Shown: positions 1-10,177 of the stretch, piece by piece
Layout: the number at the start of each line of letters is the position of its first letter
Numbering within the stretch: the stretch's first letter is position 1
Source of the DNA: Lucinisca nassula
Lineage: Eukaryota; Mollusca; Bivalvia; Lucinida; Lucinidae
Assembly (NCBI GenBank): GCA_963580285.1
Contig: OY757011.1
Location: 97,144,678-97,208,677 of the forward strand
DNA length: 64,000 nt
Direction: 5' to 3'
Notes under the pieces: model-generated
Seen by the model: the letters and a program-made list of their open reading frames with translations, nothing else
What the model was told of the DNA's origin: nothing
Database searches by the model: none
Translations under genes and position numbers: made by a program

Positions 1-90
1 AAAAAAAATGTATACTCTTGTGAACCTCATTTTTTCTATATAAAGTGGGGTTTGCGCGAGTGTTCATCACATGGACTAGTAAACATGATG
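1..90. mobile_element. MITE-B fragment (right end)
   Basis: The stretch has the MITE-B right-end layout: the GTGGGGTT arm of the subterminal hairpin with a TATA-type loop, then a decayed ...GGACTAGTAAACATGATG terminus. The left part lies before the window. Confidence 0.6.
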
Positions 91-130
91 GAAAGCTGAT
101 TTCTGACAGAGCGGTTGCGCATGCTGAGAC

Positions 131-419
131 CGCCTCCGCCAATCGGGGCTTGAAGAAATAGATGGGCTGCATGATGCTTCCACGCAGAGCTGAAACCGAT
201 CCGCACACGAGTACTGGTAAACCGCTTAGAGGATCAAAGCCTGCCCAGGCAAAGCGGCGCGAGTCCATGCTTATAAACCCTATTGGTTTCATTGGGCGAC
301 AGGGCTTGAGATGTCATTTCAACTCAATGTCGGGTAAAAGTCCCACACAATTGGAAGCAACGTCTCCAAAATGACATCGACAGTGTTGACGGGGACGTTA
401 AACCTCAAATCAAACAAAA
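131..419 (+). mobile_element. SINE-R copy
   Basis: This is the first of 12 copies of a roughly 300 bp family. It starts near CATCGGGGCTTGAAG, has a central CTGCCCAGGCAAAGCGG block, and ends GGGGACGTTAAACCTCAAATC followed by an AAAC-type tail. The tail and the uniform right end suggest a SINE. The head is not a clear tRNA. Confidence 0.8.
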
Positions 420-480
420 AGCATGCTGAGCACACCCATCCAGAGATACATTATCGCTTGACGTTTCTCCAATTTTTTAG

Positions 481-641
481 GGTTAAATGCTTTAAAGAAG
501 CTACTAAGTGGAACCGACCCTGTATTCTCGACTGGTCGAAAATGGCGGAACCACGAGAAGTTTGGTGATTTTGAAATGGCACTGAAGGACTTTTACTCGG
601 TAAATCCAGCAAATGTCCAAACAAGAACCACTGAGGGTGGG
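481..641 (+). CDS. Gene 1, penultimate exon (paralog of gene 2)
   Basis: This is an internal exon of a spliced gene whose first exon lies before the window. A pyrimidine-rich acceptor ends in AG at 479-480 and the donor is GGG|GTGAGT at 641/642. The first two bases complete a codon begun upstream and the exon ends in phase 0. It encodes 53 residues, including PVFSTGRKWRN and ALKDFYSVNPANV. Exon 35486-35646 has the same length and phase, and 28 of 53 residues are identical, which strongly supports real coding. The next exon, 4509-4667, joins in phase. The family is not recognised. By analogy with gene 2 the product is probably secreted. The 3.9 kb intron that follows is full of MITEs and SINEs. 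Confidence 0.8.
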
Positions 642-683
642 GTGAGTTTTGTTTCTTGTTTCGTTTGTCTAATTTATCTTAAG

Positions 684-963
684 CATTACGAAAACACGCC
701 TATACTAAAACATTGTAAACTTTATAGCCGAAAAAACGAAAATTTAAAGATGAAAAAATGTGATATTTTTCTTATTTCTGTTCAAAATATAGATCGTGGG
801 TATCAGTTAGAACCGCCTCATCGAGGCGGTTCTAACGAGTACCCACGATCTATGTTTTAGAGCAGAAATAAGAATAATAAGGTTTACCCCTGTAAACCCC
901 AGTTTTTCTACATAAAAGTGGGGTTCAAGGGGGTCAGAATTATATAGGCGTCTTTTTGTGATG
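684..963 (+). mobile_element. MITE-A copy
   Basis: It starts CATTACGAAAACACGCC and ends with the decayed inverted copy TCTTTTTGTGATG. The centre is a long palindrome whose arms contain GTTAGAACCGCCTC and GAGGCGGTTCTAAC. A second hairpin (AACCCC...GGGGTT with a TATA-like loop) lies near the right end. It sits in intron sequence of gene 1. Confidence 0.85.
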
Positions 964-1199
964 ATTAGGAGGCGCTTGATGGCCACCGTACGTTACTGAC
1001 AGTAGCTTCCCTAAGATTTGCCGGTGTAAGATTTTTTTTTTTTTGTACATGTATAAGGAATCCTAAAAATGGGATAATTGTAAGAAATAACTGGCCTTTC
1101 GTCCTTAATTACCATTTGTTTCAAGGAGCATGAAATACAGTTTTAATGGCTTTTCCAATCAGTCCGTCTTGTCTTGAACATAGGTGTCAATTGTCGTTA
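964..1199. other. Unassigned intronic sequence
   Basis: I see no gene or repeat that I can name. There is a T run at about 1031-1043. Confidence 0.5.
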
Positions 1200-1390
1200 C
1201 ATCATGTTAACCAAGTCCGTGTAGTGAACACCCCTCTAACTCCACTTTATATAGAGAAAACTGGAGTTAATGGGGCTAAACATTGTTGATCTTATTTTAG
1301 CTCTATGACAGAGGTTGTGGTTACTCGTTAGAACCGCCTCAATAAAGCGGTTCTAACGAGCACCCGAAACATTTAACACATTCATTTTTA
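1200..1390 (-). mobile_element. MITE-B copy, right end missing
   Basis: It carries CATCATGTTAACCAAGTCCGTG, the CCACTTTATATAGAGAAAACTGG hairpin and the shared central palindrome with GTTAGAACCGCC arms. It decays after about 1380. Confidence 0.7.
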
Positions 1391-1575
1391 GGAACAGATA
1401 AATGGGATTTTCAGGGAAATGCATTATTGTCTGCATTTGTGTTTACTAGTTTGTGAGGTTCTATCGAGCACCATGAATCCGTGTAAGGAATAGATTAGAA
1501 AAAAATAACAGCAGATTTTTTTCTCACGTTATTAAGTCCATGCCCTTGTTAACCCCAACCGTATTGTCAATATAT

Positions 1576-2152
1576 ATGGCCGACTTCGACTCGAACCAAA
1601 GTTCCTACTATAGTAGATTCCAGAGACATGCGCAACTGCATTACCAGTCGAACACCCTTGGTAGCTGTCTTGGTAGATTGCCTTGGAAACAAAATGGCTG
1701 CTTTGTTTTATTTTCTACTAATTTTAAATTCATTAGATCATTATTCATCACCTTTTCGGAACTTTACATGCTTGTTAAACTCTGAAATTAATTATTCTGT
1801 TAAAAATATTGTTCATGCGGAATATGAAAATATGAAATATAAAACTCATTTACATCTCAAGTTCATGTTCGAATTCATGAAAAGAAGCTGACTCTATCTA
1901 GAATATGAAAGATTTTTACATAAATTGAAATGTTTTATTTCTGGAACAGTCAGAAGTGTTATTTTTTCTGTCGATGTGATTGCAATTAGACGTGATCTCG
2001 CGAGAATCTCACATCCGCCATCTTGCTACCAAACTAACCTTACCCCAGCCTATGTTTCACTTTCGTATATTTTACGACATCACTTTGGTAGCTACCATCG
2101 ATGTTCGGGTGTGGTTTTAGTAACTATAGTAGTTCGAGTCGAAGTCGGCCAT
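1576..2152. mobile_element. MITE-L, 577 bp, 21 bp perfect terminal inverted repeats
   Basis: Positions 1576-1596 and 2132-2152 are exact inverted copies starting ATGGCCGACTTCGACTCG. The interior is AT-rich and contains a second, looser inverted block (TTGGTAGC). There is no transposase frame, so it is non-autonomous. I see no clear target-site duplication. Confidence 0.75.
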
Positions 2153-2408
2153 TGTTGCTAGTAAACACATCACGAAACACGCCTATATAATTTTGATCCC
2201 TTTGGACCCCTCTTTTATATAGTAAAACTGGAAAGCCTTATTTTTCTTTTTTCTGCTCTAAAATATAGATTTGCATGGCTCTTTATGTGACATTGAGTAT
2301 CCACAATCTATATTTTTAGAAGAAATAAGAAATATATCACAATTTTTTAGCTTAAAAATTCCTTTTTTTCGGCGGTAAAGTTTACAATGTATTTGTATAG
2401 GCTTATAG

Positions 2409-2748
2409 TGTGTGTGTGTGTGTGTGAATTCGGGTTTAACGTCGCTTTCAACAATTTTTCAGTCATATCACGACGGTGTCTGGTTGCGACAGGGAGCTCA
2501 ATGCTCACGTTTATAGTGCTGCCTCACTGAAGTATCATGTCCCAGACACATTACATGATACCACACCCAGTCACATTATCCTGACACTGGATCGACCAGT
2601 CCTAGCTCTACCCCGTAAATCTGAGTGCCAAACGAGGAGCAGCTAGTACCATTTTTAACGACTTTGGTATGTCGCGGCCCGGGATCGAACCCGAGACCTC
2701 CCGTTCCCCGGAGCGGACACTCTACCAACTGAGCTATCGGGGCCGGTA
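2409..2748 (-). mobile_element. SINE-V copy with 13 bp target-site duplication
   Basis: This is a full-length tRNA-derived SINE in reverse. Its head (right side) has a tRNA-like GATAGCTCAGTTGG A-box and a GGTTCGATCCC B-box. Its tail (left side) is a (CA)n run, seen here as GT repeats. TATAGGCTTATAG flanks it at 2396-2408 and 2749-2761. Confidence 0.9.
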
Positions 2749-2754
2749 TATAGG

Positions 2755-2918
2755 CTTATAGAGCCCTCCGTGATGTAGTGGTTATGCTACTCGCCTTGTA
2801 AACCATGGATCGCAGGATCGATCCCGGGCTTCTCCAGACTTTCGGATGAGTTTGTAAACCGAGGTTCCGTCTCAGTATGACCTTAGCTGTTGTAGAAACG
2901 TAAAACTTAAACACTCAG
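2755..2918 (+). mobile_element. SINE-Z copy
   Basis: The head GTGATGTAGTGGTTATGC with GGATCGATCCC looks tRNA-derived, and the tail ends ACGTAAAACTTAAAC. GTATAGGC at 2395-2402 and 2919-2926 is the likely target-site duplication once SINE-V is removed. A partial copy lies at 21279-21355. Confidence 0.7.
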
Positions 2919-3146
2919 GTATAGGCGTGTTTTCGTAATGAGAGACTAAGACGACATGTTACACATTTCCATGTTTTTCGAAGCAGAAAGAAGAGACATA
3001 ATAAATACATAAAGAGCCATGCAAAAGCAATATATCTCATGGATATGTTATAACATTATTTTTCAAGGTTAAGTTTTAACATTGCATATCACGTATATGT
3101 TAAAACGTTATATATCATGAATATATTATACACGTAACAGTATTGG

Positions 3147-3449
3147 TCCCCGCCCATCGAGGCTTGAAGAAATACATGGGCTGCATGATGCTTCCACACA
3201 GAGCTGAAAATGACCGCAAACGAGTTCTCGTAAACCGCTTAGAGGATCTACGCCTGCCCAGGCAAAGCGGTGCGAGTCTGACCGTCCATGCCTATACATG
3301 TAAACCCTATTGGTTTCATTGGGCGACAGGGCCTGAAATGTCATTTCATCACAATGTCGGATAAAAGTCCCACACAATTGGAAACAACGACTCAAAATGA
3401 CCTATATAGTGTTGACGGGGACGTTAAAATGTAAAACAAACAAACAAAC
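3147..3449 (+). mobile_element. SINE-R copy
   Basis: It contains the SINE-R head, the CTGCCCAGGCAAAGCGG block, the GACGGGGACGTTAAA right end and an AAAC tail. Confidence 0.85.
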
Positions 3450-3555
3450 TCGTAACATTATATCTTGCGTATGTGTTACATGTATATCATTATATCTATA
3501 TAAAGTATATGTTACGACAGTATACAATTATAACTCACGAATATGCTATAGCATT

Positions 3556-3826
3556 CATTACGCCTTTAAAAATACATTGCCACCTTTATCGCCGAAAAAA
3601 TGAAAATTATATGATGAAAAATTGTGATATTTTTCTTATTTTTGCTCAAAATATAGATTGTGGGCACTCGTTAGAACCGCCTCATCGAGGCGGTTCTAAC
3701 GAGTACCCACAATCTATATTTTAGAGCAGAAATAAGAATATAAGGTATACCACCGGAAACCCCAGTTTTACTATATAAAGTTGGGGTTCAAGGGGGTCAA
3801 AATTATATAGGCGTATTTTCGTGATG
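3556..3826 (+). mobile_element. MITE-A copy
   Basis: It runs from CATTACG to CGTGATG. The central palindrome around 3670-3710 is perfect across GTTAGAACCGCCTCATCGAG, with long outer arms (AATATAGATTGTGGGC) that also pair. Confidence 0.9.
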
Positions 3827-3874
3827 AATATCATACTGACATATTGTAACCTTACATCTAACGTATTTGGTACT

Positions 3875-4026
3875 CATTAGCACCGCCTCAATGGAGGGGG
3901 TCTAAAGAGCACCCACAACCTATTTTGGACGCTAAAAAAGAAAAATATCAAATTTTTTTCGTCAGAAAAGTAACCATTTTGGACATAGGAAAGAATGCAC
4001 TGAGTCACACGGGTGTGTTATCGTTA
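3875..4026 (-). mobile_element. MITE-B fragment
   Basis: It has a degenerate central palindrome (CACCGCCTCAATGGAGG), then the conserved B-type right half ending CACACGGGTGTGTTATCGTT. Confidence 0.65.
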
Positions 4027-4289
4027 AGGGGTGTTTTTGTCATGGCATTACGCTTTCCGGTACTTTCGGGTCCTTTAATGTCATTGCGTGCCGTTTATTT
4101 TGAATTTGCTCGCGGTTTGACTTGATTGGACACTGATTGTCAACTCGACATTAACAGTACAACACATTTTAGATTCATGATTTTATTTTTTGCTTTTAAA
4201 AGAGATTTTTTTGGTTGGTTTTGGGTTTTAACGATCAAGTCAACATTATTTAGGCCAAATTGGACCGGTTGCTATACCTAACCACATTT

Positions 4290-4410
4290 CATCACGATAA
4301 GAAGTCCGTGCAACGAAGACCCTTCTAAATCCCACTTTATACAGAGAAAAGTAGGGTTCACGGCGATGTTTATTATTGCCTTTATTTTTGCTTAAAAACA
4401 TAAGTTGTGG
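4290..4410 (-). mobile_element. MITE-B fragment
   Basis: It starts CATCACGATAAGAAGTCCGTG and contains the CCCACTTTATACAGAGAAAAG hairpin. It is truncated before the central palindrome. Confidence 0.6.
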
Positions 4411-4508
4411 GTTTTATCTTTACAAGAGGATCACATTATTTTACACGACCCTGATGACTTACATGTAAATGATTTATTTATTGAAATATTTTTTTCTTTC
4501 GTTGACAG

Positions 4509-4667
4509 GTGAAAATTGTAAAAGGTTGGATTGGTGATAGAAAGCTCTCTCTCAAAAGTCGAAGTTATAGAGGAGACCCTGTTCTGGATATTATAGACTA
4601 TAAGGCAAAAAATAGCGGCAATCGTTACATTGACAGAGTCATATATAAGGAACGAAAACGCTCTTAA
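4509..4667 (+). CDS. Gene 1, last exon
   Basis: This is the terminal exon of gene 1. The acceptor TTTCTTTCGTTGACAG ends at 4508. The frame is phase 0, matching exon 481-641, and gives 52 residues then TAA. It carries GDRKL, PVLDI and RYIDRVIYK, which are shared with exon 37481-37645 of gene 2 (GDRKL, AVLD, RYIDRIMYK). The charged tail KERKRS is about as long as the paralog's, so the C-terminus is near native. The stop codon TAA (4665-4667) is part of the TTAA at 4664-4667 that is also the left boundary of a MITE-C copy, so the coding end and the transposon junction coincide. Function unknown. Confidence 0.8.
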   Translation: MKIVKGWIGDRKLSLKSRSYRGDPVLDIIDYKAKNSGNRYIDRVIYKERKRS

Positions 4668-4892
4668 CCCGTTGCATGCGGGAAACCCCTTAAGGGGTAG
4701 CTTGGCAAACAGTGCAGGCCCAGATCAGACGCCGCAGAACGAGGCGTCTGATCAGGGCATGCACTATTTGCTAACTTAATTTTCCGCTAAAAAGAGAATA
4801 AAAACAAAAAATAGGCCTGGCACACCTTACATAACAAATGGACTTAACCAACATATAGCAATGGAAGTGTCCACTAGCATACAATGGGTTAA
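4664..4892. mobile_element. MITE-C copy between TTAA sites
   Basis: It is bounded by TTAACCCGTTGCATGC and the inverted GCATACAATGGGTTAA. The interior palindrome runs from GCAAACAGTGCAGG to GCACTATTTGC with GATCAGACGCC/GGCGTCTGATC arms. TTAA at both ends suggests piggyBac-type mobilisation (family knowledge). No transposase is present. Confidence 0.8.
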
Positions 4893-4914
4893 ATTGTTGA
4901 GGTAGTTGTAACTA

Positions 4915-5030
4915 GTGAACGCAACCTATGTATTGGAGCAGAACATATACTTGTAACCCCGATTTGTCTCTAATAAAGTGGGGATTGTAAGGGGGTTCGG
5001 CATAGTACGGGCTTGTTAACGGGATTACCC
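4915..5030 (+). mobile_element. MITE-B fragment
   Basis: It holds CAACCTATGTATTGGAGCAGAA, a weakened AACCCC...GTGGGG hairpin, and GGGCTTGTTAAC near the end. The left half is missing. Confidence 0.5.
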
Positions 5031-5083
5031 AATTTTATATCGAGAAAAGTTGGGTTTGTATGAGGAAAAGTCAATTTTCTTTG

Positions 5084-5361
5084 CATTACAATACCACACC
5101 CGTGTGACATAGAGCATTTTTCATATCTTCAAAATGGTTAATTTTCTGATGAAAATTTGTGATATTTTTCTTATTAATATTCCAAACATGGGTTGTGGGT
5201 GCTCGTTAGAACTGCCTCAATGCGGCGGTTCTAACGAGTACCCACAACCTATGTCTTGCATCAGAAATAAGAAAAATAGTGATTATCCCCGTAAACCCCA
5301 GTTTTCTCTATATAAAGTGGGGTTTAGGGGGTCTTTATGTCAAAGACTTGTTCACGCGATG
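5084..5361 (+). mobile_element. MITE-B copy, complete
   Basis: It starts CATTACAATACCACACCCGTG and ends GACTTGTTCACGCGATG. The central palindrome is GTGGGTGCTCGTTAG...CTAACGAGTACCCAC, and a CCCCAGTTTTCTCTATATAAAG hairpin follows. A short AATAAAATAAA run lies just downstream. Confidence 0.85.
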
Positions 5362-5649
5362 TTTAAAAAAAAAAAAATAAAATAAAATAAAATAAAATTA
5401 ACAAACAAACAAAAAACATATAATGTAGAATTTATATGAACCGTCGCAGTTGGGCGGTTCTAACGAGCACATTCAGTCTATGATCAGGATCAGATTATTT
5501 CGTTAAAGAGTACTTGCGGGAATTGCTTCCACTGAATGTGTATTCAGAAACAATACATTATAAAGCATCAAATATTTCAAACCAGTACAATGTATCATAG
5601 CATGTGATGGATTGAGGAAATGAACCTGCCTATGCATATTTTGCTACGC

Positions 5650-5905
5650 CGTAAGTGTCACACGACATCCCTGTAAACCCCATTTTATATAGAGGAACGG
5701 GTTTGAATTCATTTGCTCATTTTTGCGCAAAAACATGAAAAGTAGGTACTCGTTAGAACCGCCTCATTGAGGCAGTTCTAACGAGCACCACTATTAATGT
5801 TTGAATTAGAAATAAGAAACTGTACCAATATTCATCTGAAAAAAAAAAGATTGTCCTGGAGGTATGAAAGACGCAACTTTTTCACACAGGTGTGTTATCG
5901 TATTG
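5650..5905 (-). mobile_element. MITE-B copy
   Basis: It has the subterminal hairpin, the central palindrome (GTTAGAACCGCCTCATTGAGG) and the right end CACAGGTGTGTTATCGTATTG. The left end is decayed. A detached half-palindrome (GGGCGGTTCTAACGAGCAC) lies just upstream near 5450. Confidence 0.75.
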
Positions 5906-5928
5906 CTCTTCTATCGACCAACTGGCGA

Positions 5929-6227
5929 CCCCCGCCCATCAGGGCTTGAAAAAATATATTGGCTGCATGATGCTTCCACACAGAGCTGAATCCGACCGCA
6001 CACGAGTACATGTACTGATAAATCGCTTAGAGGACCAAAGCCTGCCCAGGCAAAGCGGTCCGAGTCGGATCGTCCATGCTTATAAACCCTATTGGTTCAA
6101 TTTGGCGACAGGGCTTGAGATGTCATTTCATCTCAATGTCGAGTAAAAGTGCCACAATGTTGGAAGAAACGTCTCCAAAATGACCTGTACAGTGTTGACG
6201 GGGACGTTAAACCTCAAATCAAACATA
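5929..6227 (+). mobile_element. SINE-R copy
   Basis: It is full length, from CCCGCCCATCAGGGCTTG to GGGGACGTTAAACCTCAAATC. Confidence 0.85.
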
Positions 6228-6431
6228 CAAAACCGACCAACTGGCGTATCTTACCAGCTTTGAAAAATACAGCTTCGCATGGCCAGGGGCTAATGAAAGA
6301 CAAAGATTTTCTTTAGAACATAAAGTTGACCAATATGTTTCTTGAAAACCGATAGAAAATCACTTGATTATAGAACACTAACCAATATTGGCCTATTCGC
6401 CCAACACTGACGGGTTCGTGCAATAATTTTC

Positions 6432-6545
6432 TTAACCGAGATATGCCTAGCGGTCTTTTTTTCGGGGACATTGACAAACCGTGGATACCCAGATCGGACG
6501 TCGCAGAACGCGGCGTCTGAACTGGGTCTACACAGTTTGCTTAAA
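6432..6545. mobile_element. MITE-C fragment
   Basis: TTAACCGAGATATGCCTAGC starts it. The palindrome with CAGATCGGACGTCGC and GCGGCGTCTGAACTGGG arms follows. The right TTAA end is not evident. Confidence 0.55.
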
Positions 6546-6810
6546 GAACATTCATTTTTGTTAAATTTGCGACAAACAAAAACAAAGCTGACACCTTTAT
6601 AATTGGAATTGGACAACTCCAAACTCATCAGGTGGAATAATGCAAAAATCAAACTTTCTAGTTTCGACCAAGTAGACCTCATCGGTGGGACTACAAACAT
6701 GGATTGGGCAAGATGATCGCTGCAACCACACCAACCCCCACCTCCAACACTCCATCCACCCCAGCCCCATGAATGTTAAATTAAAACGTCACGATACATG
6801 CAACAGATTT

Positions 6811-7085
6811 TGTTTGTTTATATTGGAGTTTAACGGCCCAGTCAACACTATTTTAGGTCATTTTTGAGCCGGTCAGTTTAACTATCCACACATTTACTGG
6901 GCAGGCTTATACGTGTTTACCAGTGAAATGCACATTTTTTCGCCAGAAACTGACAAATGCCCTTCTTGAATCAGCGGAAGGGAGAGAATGACCGTAGAAA
7001 AGATTTCATGATCAAGAATATTGTCGACCCCGGCAGGTATCAAATCCGCGTCCTATCGATCACCAGTCAGACGCGCATTCGTGTA
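6811..7085 (-). mobile_element. SINE-X copy
   Basis: Reversed SINE-X: the TTTAACGGCCCAGTCAACACTA tail side comes first, then the TTCTTGAATCAGCGGAAGGG block, then a decayed tRNA-like head (CCCCGGCAGGTATCAAATCC). Related to 62688-62997. Confidence 0.7.
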
Positions 7086-7156
7086 ACAGACCCGTGTACT
7101 ATAATAACACTTTCATACATGTGGAACCAGAATTTTCATTTTTTTTTTTTTCCAAA

Positions 7157-7382
7157 AATTGAGCCGGGGCACAGCATTTCCTACAATTTACATTTGCGCC
7201 CAGTGAATATCCGTGCAGCCTGATCAGAGTCTTCGTTTTGCGCTTTACGGATAGCTAAGGGCCCGATGCTCCTTCATGCAGCAGGAGAAGTAGCTATTTG
7301 GACAATATGGATGCGCAGGCTGATCTGATTCTTCTCTGGGCGCACATGCAAATTAAAGGAAATGTAAATGGTGCCCCGACTC
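7157..7382. mobile_element. MITE-D copy
   Basis: It is bounded by GAGCCGGGGCACAGC and an inverted GGTGCCCCGACTC. The arms share CATTTGCGCCCAG and CTGGGCGCACATGC. Copies lie at 10178-10367 and 21481-21692. Confidence 0.75.
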
Positions 7383-7401
7383 AAATAATATTCTTATTTC
7401 T

Positions 7402-7735
7402 CATCACGAAAACGCCTATAAAATTCTGACCCCCTTGAACCCCGTAAAACTGGGGTTAAGAGGGGGTAAACCTTATGTTTCTTATTTCTGCTCCAAATAA
7501 AAAAAAAAAGAAAAATATCACAATTTTGCATCTTAATTTTTTCGCCGGTAAAATTAACAATGTATTGGTAAAGGCGTGTTTTCCAAATGGGTGCAGACAC
7601 AGAGGCGGCTATGACGAGTGCCCACAATCTATGCTTACTAGCAAAAATAAGGAAACATTCATATCCCTGTAAACCCCAAGTTTTTTTTTATAAAATAGGG
7701 TTAACTTGGATCTTCATTACACGGATATGTTAACG
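7402..7735 (-). mobile_element. MITE-A copy lacking its palindrome, plus MITE-A fragment
   Basis: 7402-7589 runs from CATCACGAAAACGCC to GGCGTGTTTTCCAAATG without the central palindrome. 7604-7735 is a separate fragment in the other orientation with GAGGCGGCTATGACGAG and the right-end hairpin. Confidence 0.7.
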
Positions 7736-8175
7736 TGGCGCTCTGATGAAGTATAAGGAGAAGTTCCACCGATACGTACCACACTACACTTCAAGTAGCA
7801 CCACATGCATTGAAGTGAAATATTTACATTCTCAGTGTATTTACAGAAAACCCCTATACATGTAGTTGACTACTGGAGAGCATTGTTATTCATACTTCAA
7901 TATTTGCATTTCCAGTGTAAAGTCTAATATAAACCCATAGAACACCATGAAGTTCATACTTCCATGAACGCAGCGAGTCATATGATTTTCAATGACGTCA
8001 AATGACAGTCTAAACCATGGTTCTCTGCGGGTGTTGGTGACGTCAACGCTGTTCCGCTGTTTGTAGAAAACAGTGTGTAAATGTTTTTCATCTTTATTAG
8101 AAGTTTGACCTATAAAGATGTTTTCGCCCATTAATAAGGAGCAAATAATGAAAATAAAAAAAAAAGTTTCATTTT

Positions 8176-8292
8176 TCTGCTGTTCATGAAAGTATGAACG
8201 AGAGCGGGTCGCCAGTAAAGTTTACATGAACCCCTTCGAGGTTCATTTACTTTGCACGAAACCCACGGCGTTCATACTTTCATGAACAGCAG
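8176..8292. repeat. Foldback repeat N1
   Basis: The ends CTGCTGTTCATGAAAGTATG and its inverse CATACTTTCATGAACAGCAG enclose a second palindrome, GAACCCCTTCGAGGTTC. It is probably the core of a MITE. A relative is at 8779-8860. Flanking 7740-8175 and 8293-8514 hold CRE-like GACGTCA motifs but nothing else that I can name. Confidence 0.7.
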
Positions 8293-8514
8293 AAAACAAA
8301 AATTCGTTTCTAAAATGACTACACTGACTCACGTGACGTCAGTGACGTCGAATGAAACAATGCTTCTCTTAAATAATTATGATTGGCCAATGTCGACGCC
8401 ATGGCGCCAACAACACTGTTCTGCTCTCAATTGGAAAACTGCGTGCTTTTTTTTTTCTTCTTTCATTTAAGCCCTTAAACATGATTTTTGTCATATGATG
8501 GAACGGAAATAATG

Positions 8515-8696
8515 TACAGTAACACCTGTCTTAGTGGCCACCTCTATTAAGCAAGCAACCTGTCTTAAGCAAGCAGGTATTCAGTTCCCGGAAAAGGAAA
8601 ATGCATTTAAATTCACCTGTATTAAGCAAGCCCCTGTCTTAAACAAGCACTTTTTGGATATCCCATAGGTGCTTGATTAATACAGGTTGGACTGTA
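8515..8696. mobile_element. MITE-F copy (Tc1/mariner-type ends)
   Basis: TACAGTAACACCTGTCTTA and the inverted TAATACAGGTTGGACTGTA bound it. The interior repeats TTAAGCAAGC. Terminal TA is consistent with a Tc1/mariner TA target. The second copy is 22180-22362. Confidence 0.75.
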
Positions 8697-8778
8697 AATA
8701 TTAGTAATAAAGGTAATTTATTTAAAGTTCATCGAAGGGTCACGAGTAAAATTTAAGTCAACCCCTTTTGCTTGAATA

Positions 8779-8860
8779 ATGAACAACATCGGTCACGAGC
8801 AAAGTTTAAGTGAACCCCTTGGGGTTCACTTACTTTGCTCGTGACCCGATCTTGTTCATA
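8779..8860. repeat. Foldback repeat N2
   Basis: It is a near-perfect palindrome: GGTCACGAGCAAAGT... at 8791 pairs with ...ACTTTGCTCGTGACC ending at 8846, centred on CCCCTTGGGG. The flanks ATGAACAACATC/GATCTTGTTCAT also pair. Confidence 0.75.
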
Positions 8861-8894
8861 CTTTAATGAACGTTTGATAAATGACCTTTATTTC

Positions 8895-9110
8895 TTAGGG
8901 GGATGGGAACACCTGGCAGATTTTCCGCCATTATTCCAAGGGAGACGACTTTCGGGACTTCCTATTCGTTGAACTATACATGTCTAAGCCCTGTCCCACA
9001 GAAAAAGGGGGTTACTCTTAAAGAAAAGAATTTGCTCCTCCGGAGCAAATTCATTAAGGAAAGAATTTGCTTAATTCCTTTAAGAGTTGACCCCTTAGTT
9101 GTTAAGGTGA
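8895..9110. mobile_element. MITE-H copy
   Basis: It shares GATGGGAACACCTGGCAGAT and the AGAATTTGCTCC hairpin with 15612-15838 and 28255-28425. The open frame across it is fortuitous. Confidence 0.6.
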
Positions 9111-9248
9111 TATACAGATATATCTAGCGTAATCAAAGCACTGAGAGTACTGGTGGGTCGATTGTGACTGAGTGTAGTCTGGGAAAATAGTCCTGAACTG
9201 AGCTTTAAACTGTTTCGTATAACATTTTAATTCCAGTTTCTCTTCAGC

Positions 9249-9357
9249 AAACAGTGTAGACACTGATCAGACGCTACATTATGTATCGTCTGACCATTAA
9301 GTTCCTGTATAATAATAAAACTATGTAGACCCTGATCAGGTCTGCGTCTACATTGTT
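9249..9357. repeat. Degenerate MITE-C palindromes
   Basis: Two overlapping inverted pairs based on GCAAACAGTGTAGAC/GTCTACATTGTTAGC and GATCAGACG/CGTCTGA. The termini are lost. Confidence 0.5.
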
Positions 9358-9423
9358 AGCCAAGCCCCTCCCAAAAACCAGTCCAGACCTATTACGCAAC
9401 ACCCTGAAATCACAGATATAAAA

Positions 9424-9636
9424 TTAACCCTTATCTTGCTGTTCACGACAACCCCTATCTTTGCAAACAGTGTAGATCCAGATCAGATGGCTTCTGAAGA
9501 AGCCATCTGATCAGGATCTACACTGTTTGACATTCAGTTTATGAATTTATAGGAATAAATTACATCAAGTAATCTGATTGGTTCAAAGTCAGAGATGGGT
9601 GTGGCTAAAATGAATATTCAGCAAGAGAAGGGTTAA
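9424..9636. mobile_element. MITE-C copy between TTAA sites
   Basis: TTAACCCTTATCTTGCTG at the left pairs with CAGCAAGAGAAGGGTTAA at the right. The internal palindrome is GATCAGATGGCTTC/GAAGCCATCTGATC. The most similar copy is 12557-12769. Confidence 0.85.
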
Positions 9637-10177
9637 CGCGGCTATTTTCTATAAATAATCGTTACATGTATCAAGATTTCCTACAAATCAGTGATAGTCA
9701 CGTGGACTTCAGCACTGAAGAGCTACTTACGCTTTATAACACTCGACCCAAAAATCAAGACTCAAGCTCTCGATGCCAAAATGCATGTAGCTACATGTAG
9801 TTTCGACCAAGCAGGCCTCATCAGTGATCAATGAATTAATTTTTCCATAGAAAATAGCATACAGCCGAACTTTGATGACTAGAACACCTTTCGGACTATA
9901 AAAAATGTTCGAGTTAGGGGTAGTTCGAGAAAATGAGGGCTAAAAAAAGTCCTGGATCAGGAGACATAATGGGGGAGAATTAGGGATATCTTTTTCGATC
10001 TTCTTTCAACTAAAGGTATGTTGCGTGATCATGGTCTTCACTGTTTGCTTACCGTTCAGGAATTTAAACGAAACAATCTATGTCCCCATTCAGCCTACCC
10101 TCAGAGACAATCGCTCCACCAGTACTCAAAGTGCTTTGATTTAAGCCAGCGCACGACAAAACATACAATAAGATATG
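9637..10177. other. Unassigned intergenic sequence
   Basis: No convincing gene or named repeat is visible. Short frames here lack family motifs. Confidence 0.5.

Larger units (their letters stand above)
2168..2940 (-). mobile_element. MITE-A copy interrupted by two SINEs
   Basis: The left end CATCACGAAACACGCC is at 2168 and the right end GCGTGTTTTCGTAATG stops at 2940. The central palindrome is degenerate. Near the right terminus the element is split by SINE-Z, into which SINE-V was inserted later. Confidence 0.8.
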
